A stretch of 64,000 nt of DNA from Acridotheres tristis (taxonomy: Eukaryota; Chordata; Aves; Passeriformes; Sturnidae): NCBI GenBank assembly GCA_037013685.1, contig CM072886.1:3658001-3722000 (forward strand), given 5' to 3'. This document shows, piece after piece, positions 22,130 to 64,000 of the stretch. The notes beneath the pieces are model-generated. The model saw only the letters and a program-made list of their open reading frames with translations, did no database searches and was not told the origin of the DNA. The position numbers and the translations under genes are program-made. The stretch's first letter is position 1. Every line of letters begins with the position of its first letter.

Positions 22130-22490
22130 AAAGGGGGGAAAACGGAAAAACAGGAGGGGAAAAGGGACGAAAGGAAAACAAGAAAAACAGGAGGGGAGAA
22201 AAGGACAAAAGGAAAATAAGGGGAAAAAAGGAGTGGAAAAAAAGGGAAAAAGGAAAAAAGGGTAAAAGGGGGTACAAGGAGAAACAAAATAAGGGAAAAA
22301 AAGAAGGGAAAGAGGGCGGACAAGGAGAAAAAAAAAGGGAAAAAAGAAAGGGAAAAGTTGGGGACAGGGAGGAAAAAAATAAGGGAAGAAGAAAAGGGAC
22401 AAAGGGGGGGCAAGGAGGGGACAGGAATAAGGTAGAGAAAATAGGGAAATGGGGGAGGAGTGAAAAAATGAAGATGAAATAGAAATAAAG
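22130..22490. repeat. Purine-rich low-complexity tract
   Basis: About 360 bp of almost pure A/G on the + strand, starting just upstream of the ACAA1 promoter. It has loosely repeated units of GGAGGGGAAAAGGGAC type about 38 bp apart near 22146-22225. The long open frames on the - strand here (Phe/Pro/Leu/Ser only) are composition artefacts. Confidence 0.85.
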
Positions 22491-22799
22491 AAAAACACTC
22501 AAAATTTTAAAATTAAAATAAATAAATTAAAAGAAACGACAATTAAGTTTAGAAGTTTAGACAAAAGCCTGTGCATTCGGAGTCCAAGGTGGAGTGTCAG
22601 GACAAAGGGACATGCAGGACCATCGACTCAGAGAGCTGCACGGATCCATCTGTTCCAGAAAATCCCAGGAACCAACAAATCTTTGTCACCCCCTGCCCCT
22701 GGAATGGTCACCCTAAGTGCCCCCCACCCATGCTGGGAACTGCCCTGTTGGGAAGGGGCTGTACTGGTGAGCAGGGCACAGGCAATAGAAATGCAGGCT

Positions 22800-22985
22800 C
22801 GTGGAATCATTAAGGTTAGAAAAGACCTCTGAGATGATCGAATCCAACCATGTTCACCACCAAACCACATCCCCAAATGCCACATCCCCACGCCTTTTGA
22901 ACACTTCCAGAGATGGTGATTCCACCACTCTCCTGGACAGCCTGTTCCAGTGTCCTGCTCCAGCCCACCCCTAAAAGGAATTAAT
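22800..22985 (-). repeat. CR1 LINE tail fragment
   Basis: Diverged reverse-complement CR1: GTGGAATCATTAAGGTTAGA, AAAAGACCTCTGAGATGATC, CACTTCCAGAGATGGTGATT and CCTGTTCCAGTGTCCTGCTC. It lies between ACAA1 and the MAP3K gene. Confidence 0.8.
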
Positions 22986-23768
22986 TTCTCCATTAATTTC
23001 ACAGCAACGCGCAGGGAAAGCCGCAGGGCCCACTACAGGCAAAATAAAATAAACCAAACAAACAGAAAAATACTTTACATGGCAGAATAATTCAATTCGC
23101 TTTTCCTAGTTCCATTCTGTACATCAGAACACTGCAAGGGTTTTACAAACCAGAAAGGCAAAGGCACCTGAGGAGTGTCTCACATTCACACACACATTCA
23201 CACTCACACGAGCCACATCCATCCACGGGAGGATTTAGGTGGTTTGAGGGCCCTGGGAGCATTTTGGGGCAGCCAGAAGCCCCCTCTGGCTCTCAAATCT
23301 TTGGAAAGAAGGAAAACACCCACCCACCAGTGAAGGGCTGAGAAAACCCAAACCAAATAGATTTAATGAAAGAAGAGAAAACAGCTTAAAAATGGTTTTG
23401 AAATATTTTTTTAGCTTTGGTGAACACACACTTTGTTACCCTCTTCTGCCAAACCCGTTCCCGGACAACAATGATTTTTTTTTTTCTCTTGTGTTTGTTT
23501 CCATCCATCCCATATTACTGACCAGACTGATGGATTTGGTCCTATTCACAGAATATAATTCTTCATTCCCCTCAGCAAAAGGAGACTTTCCCCCCTCCCT
23601 GTGGGGAGCTGCCCATGGCTGACTGACACAACCTCTGGTGCTACTCCAGCACTGGCCCCCAGCTTCTCTGAAACCTGGCCTGGCAATAAATGGCCTTGGA
23701 AGCTTTCAGACAAATTTACAGGCAATTCCTTCAGGTGCTTCTTTTAATTTGCCCTAATACTCACAGAG

Positions 23769-23774
23769 TTTATT
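23769..23774 (-). terminator. Candidate poly(A) signal of the MAP3K gene
   Basis: TTTATT on the + strand, AATAAA on the - strand. It is the first such signal to the left of the kinase stop at 25551 and would imply a 3' UTR of about 1.8 kb. There is no transcript support. Confidence 0.35.
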
Positions 23775-23798
23775 TTTTAAAAACCGAAATAATTCTTA

Positions 23799-23978
23799 AA
23801 ATCATAAAATCTTTGAATGGTTTGGATTGGAAGAGACCTTAGAGCTCATCTCATTCCAGCCCCTTGCCATGGGGCAGGGACACTTTTTTACCAGACCAGG
23901 CTGCTCCAAGCCATATCCAACCCTGACCCTGAACGTTTCCAGAACTGAGACATCCACAACAACACTGGGCAACCTCCT
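23799..23978 (-). repeat. CR1 LINE tail fragment
   Basis: Reverse-complement CR1 with AATCATAAAATCTTTGAATG, GGTTTGGATTGGAAGAGACC, CTTGCCATGGGGCAGGGACA and GACATCCACAACAACACTGG. It may fall inside the 3' UTR of the kinase gene. Confidence 0.85.
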
Positions 23979-25550
23979 AAATCTTGCTTCTCTGTTCAGA
24001 GTTGAGGATATGGACATGCTCTCACCAGCACAACCAGCAGTGCAGAGGCTTGATCTCTTTCACATGGAAGAATTTAAGGATGTGTTCACACAAAGAACCA
24101 ATTGGTTACTTTCCTCTTAAGTCTAAGTAACATCTGTCATTTTCACTGAAAACCAGCATTAAAATAAACCTGTGTCTGACACACTGGCCGAAGGATGGAA
24201 CCTCCTGGTAACTGCTTTTTTAACTCTTTGCTGAGTTAGTGGAAACAGGCAGAGAAGGGGGAGGTGGGATGATGCAAATAATTTATCCCAAACACCCCAA
24301 GATCTGATTAATTAATTAACGAGCTTCTGGGCACTCCATGCGTGCCTCCTGCCCAGTTTTTCCAGCGGGGTAGCACTGGTCAGAGGCTGTAGCCCAGCTC
24401 TGCTTTTGACTGGCCCATTTTCTCATATAACTTCAAACCTACTGCAGGAAGGAATCTGCTTCCAGCTGCCATCAACTGCTGCAGCTCCACTTTCCCAGTC
24501 TGAGGCTCCACTGTCCTGCAGCTGCTCCCTTGGACAGCACCATGGAAGTGATGCTCCCCTTCCCTGTACGTGGGGATGATTCACAAGGCAGAGAGGAGGA
24601 GGAGGTACCCAGAGGAGGAGGTACCCAGATTCACAGGCACTCTCTTGGGTTTTACAGAGATCCACTGGGCTCTCCCTGCAGCTCCACTTCCAGAACACGA
24701 TGGCATCCCTCCAGCCCCAGCTCAGCAGAACTGTGGCTATGAGAGGAGCCATCTTTGCTGGGATTCCCTTCAGCTCCCACCTGAATCCTGATGGCTCCCA
24801 GCACAACCTGGCTGCTGCTCAGCCCGGCTCACCACCACCATCATCACTTAACTATCCCTCAGCCCGTGGCAGGGGTCCCGGGCATCCGTCCGCGGGTGCA
24901 CCCAGCAGAGACCTCCTGCACCCCGAGAAGACCCCCTTGTTCCCAGACACACACACGCACACACACACGCGCCAAGGCAAAGTCAACACGGCTGCTGCAT
25001 CCTCACACCAGATCCGAGCCGAGCATCACTCCTTGATTGCAACCGCGTAAGGCACAGGACAGTGTGAAACGCCGCCCCGCCGGAGCCGCCACTGCTCCAG
25101 CGGGCTTGGTCCCCTTGTGAACGGGGACGCCCAGGTCCCCCCGACTCTGCGGTCTGAGGATCATCCTCCGGCTTGGCTGAAGGCCCTGTCTGTTCCTCTG
25201 CGAAAGGCGGTGATGGTCACCGAGCAGGCGATTCCCCCACCGGTCCCGGGGATGCCGCCAGCACCGCTGCCGTGCTGGGGGACATTTCCCGCTTGCCACA
25301 CTCTCCCCAAGGGAGCAGTTCCTTGGCGAGGGGGGACGACCCCGGTACTGCTGGCAGCAGGGAGGTTCCGTGGTCCAGCACCCACATGGGCTGGGAAATC
25401 CCTCGCTCTGGATTCCAACAGTCCCGAGCGCAGCTTGAAAATCCCACAGCGCGGCGGGGCCGGGGCAGCAGCGAGCGAGGAGGGACTGTCAGGACAGCCC
25501 CGGGCGAGGTCCGACCCTCCCGCCGGCGCTTCCCATCGCCGTGCCAGGGC

Positions 25551-59852
<34,302 letters not shown>

Positions 59853-62800
59853 CTGAAAGAAAAAGCAGAGAATGGTGAGGTCCCAAACTGCATCCTGGTT
59901 TGACTCAAAGATCCAAAGCTGACAGGAGTTCTCTCCTAACTCTGTAAGGCATCTGGTTTATTTAGGCCAAGCTGCCTGGTGGAATCACAGCCTTTGGGGA
60001 CACTCCACATTGCTGAGGAATGTGCCTGTCAAAAAATAAGTTCTTCTGTAAACAAGAAGACATTTGCCTGTATAACTGTTAGTTTCAATAAAATGCATTC
60101 ATAAGGTGGTAACAGTCCTGGACTCCCTTGGGAGCAAGGCACTATTATCAAAGAGGTCAATATGGTGTCTGATGCCTGTCCACCTTCAGTGCTTCCCAAG
60201 GTTTCATCCCTGTACTTTTCTGTTGGAAACCCAAAAAACAAAGCTCAGAGGATGTTTACTAGAATATTTGGGGTGAAGAATTAAGAAGTTAAAGCAAGCA
60301 TTCTCTAATGGAAGTGGGGACAGTCTAAAATTTTTAAGCCAACAGCACTAGGATGGTTGAAAGGCTGGCTGCTGTTTTGTGGAGACCTACAAAATGCAAA
60401 ACACAGCAAATGCCCACCCTGAACTGACCCACTGCTCACCTCAAGAGAAACCACAAAATTTGCCCAAAGAAGAGTCAGTGGAATCACAGGCACACAGCTG
60501 TGCAGGGACCAGTAAAAACCACTTCTGCCATCCTCTATTTGTGCATATTTAGCAGCAATCAAGACCACAGGGAGCTTTTTCATCCCTTCAGCTTCTCAGA
60601 CCAAGTCTGAGCCAAGCATCCCTTAGATCATTCCAGGACTTCCCGATGGTCTCCAACACTGATCAAAACCCTCTTTACTTCCCAGACCAGGTCTAGTCAC
60701 TGCACTTAACCAGCATTTCCCCCCCACAGTGCCCACCAGCCTCCTCAAAGAGCTCTCTTGCCATGCAGAGAGAAGTGCTGGCCACCTCCCTCCGAGGTGA
60801 AACCCCAGGGAGGGCTCGGTCCTGCGCCGCCGGCATCTCACAGGGATAACTCCCAGTTGGGTGGGTGACAGCCCTTCCTGAGCACAGGACTTATCTCTGG
60901 GCCTGGGCTGCCAGCATGTGAAGGCACACTTTCCATCCTCTCAGAGGAAAGCAGAGCTGCAGTGGAACAGCTTTGTTTCTAACAAGGAAAACGAGCTGGA
61001 CCAGCGCCCTCCGGTTTGTTTTTAAACTGACAGCTCCTCGAGTTCTGCAAACACACACTGAAATTCAGGAAGTCAAGGCTGGAGGCAATTCTGTTGAAAA
61101 GCTTAAGTAGATTCAGGGTAAACAAGCTGGATCACCCAAAACTCATCCTTGTTATCTCTGCTCATGGCATTCCCAGAAGGGCTGGGAAGAACCAGTGCTG
61201 GGACAGTCACCAATGGGGCACTCCAGCAGTGATACAGGCCTGGGCTAAACAGGCACTTACATCACTCCAGTGGCTAAAACCAGTTCTCCAGACCCACAAA
61301 GTTTGGACAGTCTCCAGGTTCATATCCAGAACCAGACCTAGCTTGTAAAAATACCAGATTAATTCTAAACCAGTCCAAAATTCAAAAAGAGAAGAGATGA
61401 CCATAACCAACCTAGTGCTGAAGGTTCAAATCATTCTGAAGAGACAGGCAAATACAGGTGGGATTGCCACCTTGATTTATCTGTGCTGGAAAAGAAAAGA
61501 CATTGGCTCCTTCATGCAAATTTTTATTTGAACATGCCTCTCTGAGCAGGTCTGGCTGGTTCATCCCTCTTGGATGCTGGCAATAAATTGACCAGTGTGG
61601 GTTCACTGACTAACACCACAAAATGCTTTTCTAAAGAAAGAAGAAAAAAAAAAAAAATCAAATCAGGGCAAGGAACTTTCGAGGTTTCTCCTAACAAAAG
61701 AGCAGGACGTGGAAGGGGAAGAGCTCACACAGCTCTGGCCTCACTGCAGGAAACCTTTCAAAACACAGGTTTCACTTTCAGCACAGCCCCGAACACTGCA
61801 CTGAGCTGGGATGGAGAACACACTGCCTGGTTGTGCTGAGCAGCACAGATTTCACAGACAAACAAGTTTTGAAAAACAGCTTATGGCTGGAAAATGTCAG
61901 AACACTCATCTAAAGCTCCAGAGAGAGAAGAAAATGAAAAAAGAGCCACGACCCTGCTGCATCCTTTTCTTCTACATCAACAACAAGGCTGATGTGCCAT
62001 GGCCTGATGCCAGCAGAAGGACGCCAGCTGCCCCACACTGCTCTGCTTCTGAGCTGAGCTACAAACACATTGGCTGCAACAGGAAAATGAAAACCCACTT
62101 CATTTCTTAATTAAATAACATTTTTCTTCAATATAAAACACACTAACCTCTTGCCTCCCTCAAAGAAACCAAGACCTTTAGCTTGCAAGCATTTGGAAGA
62201 GGGATAAATTCATATTTATCAGTCTGAGAAGTTGATTACAGTTTAATTTTTCAGGCTTCCCTTGGCTTGCTCATGTTTTTGACCCATAGCTCAAGCTGAA
62301 TTCATCACTGCTATCAGCAACAAATACTTTTTTCCTCTTATAAAGAAAAAAAAAAAAAAAAAAGAGTGGGCAGTGCCCAAAGTACTAGGAAATCTCAGGG
62401 GATGCAAAGCACTTCCTAAATGCTGGAGCAGGCTGTGATTTTTTACACCCATGGAAGTCTGGTTTGCAGCAACTGGTTTAAGATTACACAGGGAGCCTGG
62501 GGCACTGCCAAGTGCTGGAGCAGAACCTCATGTGAGTCTGCACCCAGCATCTCAAATGAGCAATCAGACGGAATGCAGGACCAGCACCTTCTCCACCAGG
62601 AGCTCAACACAGTGTGCAAATGCTGAGGTGGAAGAGGGGTGGGTGGTGGAGGCTGCTGGGTCCTGTACAATTTTGTGAGGAATGTGACTGCCCTTTGCAC
62701 AATCCAGGTTGGACTATTCACTGTCCCTGCCATCAGGTGTCACATGAGGTCAAGGGCAGCCCTGCTCTCCTTCAATCAAGAGGTCCTTAGTGCATGCAGG

Positions 62801-64000
62801 TGAACAAGCTGAGCCATCCACAGGCTTGTGTTAAACACGGTGCAGGAGAGGGGTAAGGACAGTCACAGCTACCGGCCTTAAACCCTGAGCTCTGGCAGAG
62901 CATTTAAACAACATTTTCATCAGCACTGTGAGAGCTCAGGTAATGGAACAAGCAAGGGAAAAAACCAAGGCACAAAGGTAGGAGGGATTTTGACTAAGGG
63001 TATGAAGAAAAAGTCCAACCTAAGGGGGAAAAGGCTCCATGGAGACCTTATATATTATTCCAATACATAAAAGGGGCTTTATTAGATGGAGAGAGACTTT
63101 TTACTAGGTCCTGTAGTGACTGGATGAAGACAGCAATTTTCAACAGCAAGAGGCGAGATTGAGGTCGGACATAGGGAAGAAATGTTCTACCATTGGGTTG
63201 ATGAGCCACTGGAACAGGTTGCCCAGAAAAGCTGTGGATGCCCCACCCCCAAAAGTGCTCAAGGCCGGGTTGGATTGAGCAACCTGGTCTAGTGACAGAT
63301 GTCCCTACCACAGGGGACACCCTGGCCTTTAAAACCCAGCCCAGACCGTTGTGCGATTCATTCTCTGAAGCAGAAGAGGGGCACAGAGAAGCACACAAGG
63401 TAGGTGTTTGTCTCCTGGGCTGCACATCCTGAGCAGTTTTCCCTCTCCGTGTGCGTTTCCGTGCGGCGCGGGGCACGGAGGAGCCCGGGGCTCCTGCTGG
63501 CGCCTGCAGACCCTGCTGCGACACAAACAACACCAGCCTGACAGGAAATACCACAGCCATTCCCTTCGTTTCTACAATAATTTCTTCTCCAAAATACTCG
63601 TACCGGCATTTCCTCCAGCCCTGCAAACAAATGGTATTTTACTCGCTCTTGCCATATTTCTCCGAAAGGAAAAAGCAAAGACACTGCTGTGGCCACAAAC
63701 CCATCACCATCTTTCCAGGCTTTCCTTGAGGTATTTTTGGGTCTTTCTTCAAAACTTCTGATTTCACAGAGAAAAGACCACAACTGCCAAGATTCAGAGA
63801 GGGAATTCAGATGGCAATTTGGGGACAAAAGGGGCAACTGCCTTTGCCTCTTGGCTGGGGATCATGTACCCCAGCAGGCTTGGCCAAGCTCGGCCCTCAG
63901 AGCTGGAGCAACAGCCCTGTGTGCTGGTTTAGATTAAGGAAAACGTTGGAAAAAAAACGGAAAAAGTGTTTCCAAATGAGGTGAATCATAATCTTGTACA
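59853..64000 (-). other. 5'-most MAP3K intron, continuing beyond the window
   Basis: The exon encoding the about 40 N-terminal residues should lie upstream. I looked for a - strand exon in phase 0 ending before the QRSVRIKF exon and found none convincing up to 64000. A run of A is at about 62344-62363 and a sense CR1 is at 62995-63370. Confidence 0.65.
62995..63370 (+). repeat. CR1 LINE tail, forward
   Basis: Diverged sense CR1: AAGAGGCGAGATTGAGGTCG, GAGCCACTGGAACAGGTTGC, CAAGGCCGGGTTGGATTGAG and CAACCTGGTCTAGTGACAGA. Confidence 0.85.

Larger units (their letters stand above)
22091..25550. other. ACAA1 upstream flank and probable 3' UTR of the MAP3K gene
   Basis: There is no supported coding sequence. 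From left to right it holds a purine-rich tract (about 22130-22490), a reverse CR1 tail (22800-22985), a second reverse CR1 tail (23799-23978), a short tandem GGAGGTACCCAG duplication near 24600-24628, a CA-rich stretch near 24948-24968, and CpG-rich sequence from about 25060 rightwards. The first - strand AATAAA after the kinase stop is at 23769-23774, so most of 23.75-25.55 kb may be 3' UTR. Confidence 0.5.

Noticed and set aside
22036..22502. Three - strand frames of 125-147 codons
   Set aside because: They are Phe/Pro/Leu/Ser-only translations of a polypyrimidine strand and a composition artefact.
60717..60780. Possible first coding exon of the kinase (Met-Ala-Arg-Glu-Leu...)
   Set aside because: It does not resemble the MEKK2/3 N-terminus and has no matching splice donor in phase 0.

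Overview
This window is nuclear DNA of a bird. It contains spliced genes with canonical GT..AG introns, many CR1 LINE tails of the avian type, and one young endogenous-retrovirus-like element. The species cannot be named from the sequence. Three protein-coding genes account for all the coding sequence I can support.

Layout. (1) 9-11585, + strand: the last 13 exons of DLEC1 (CFAP81), a cilium/flagellum protein; the first two thirds of the gene lie to the left of the window. (2) 13464-21964, - strand: complete ACAA1, peroxisomal 3-ketoacyl-CoA thiolase, in 12 exons giving 429 residues, with all catalytic residues present. The two genes are tail to tail, about 1.9 kb between stop codons. (3) 21965-25550: the ACAA1 promoter with repeated octamer/GC-box modules, a long purine-rich tract, two CR1 tails, and the probable 3' UTR of the next gene. 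(4) 25551-59852 and beyond, - strand: 14 exons of a MEKK2/MEKK3-type MAP kinase kinase kinase. The exons join in one open frame of 584 residues (PB1 domain, Ser/Pro-rich linker, complete kinase domain). Only the first exon or exons, about 40 residues, are missing to the right. The protein is closer to MAP3K2 than to MAP3K3 but looks too diverged to be plain avian MAP3K2.

The most unusual structure is inside the 7.8-kb intron that splits the kinase domain. At 28885-33779 three near-identical LTRs of about 1.45 kb alternate with two copies of an internal segment of only about 276 bp. The whole block is flanked by one perfect 5-bp target-site duplication (ATGTG). Each internal segment has a primer-binding site complementary to 18 nt of the 3' end of tRNA-Ala and a purine tract, but no gag, pol or env. 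It therefore looks like a non-autonomous, tRNA-Ala-primed retroelement whose LTR-internal unit was duplicated in tandem. It lies in the same orientation as the kinase gene.

The three genes are not a functional unit: DLEC1 is ciliary, ACAA1 works in peroxisomal beta-oxidation, and the kinase belongs to MAPK signalling. DLEC1-ACAA1 linkage is conserved with human 3p22. There MYD88 follows ACAA1, whereas here the kinase does.
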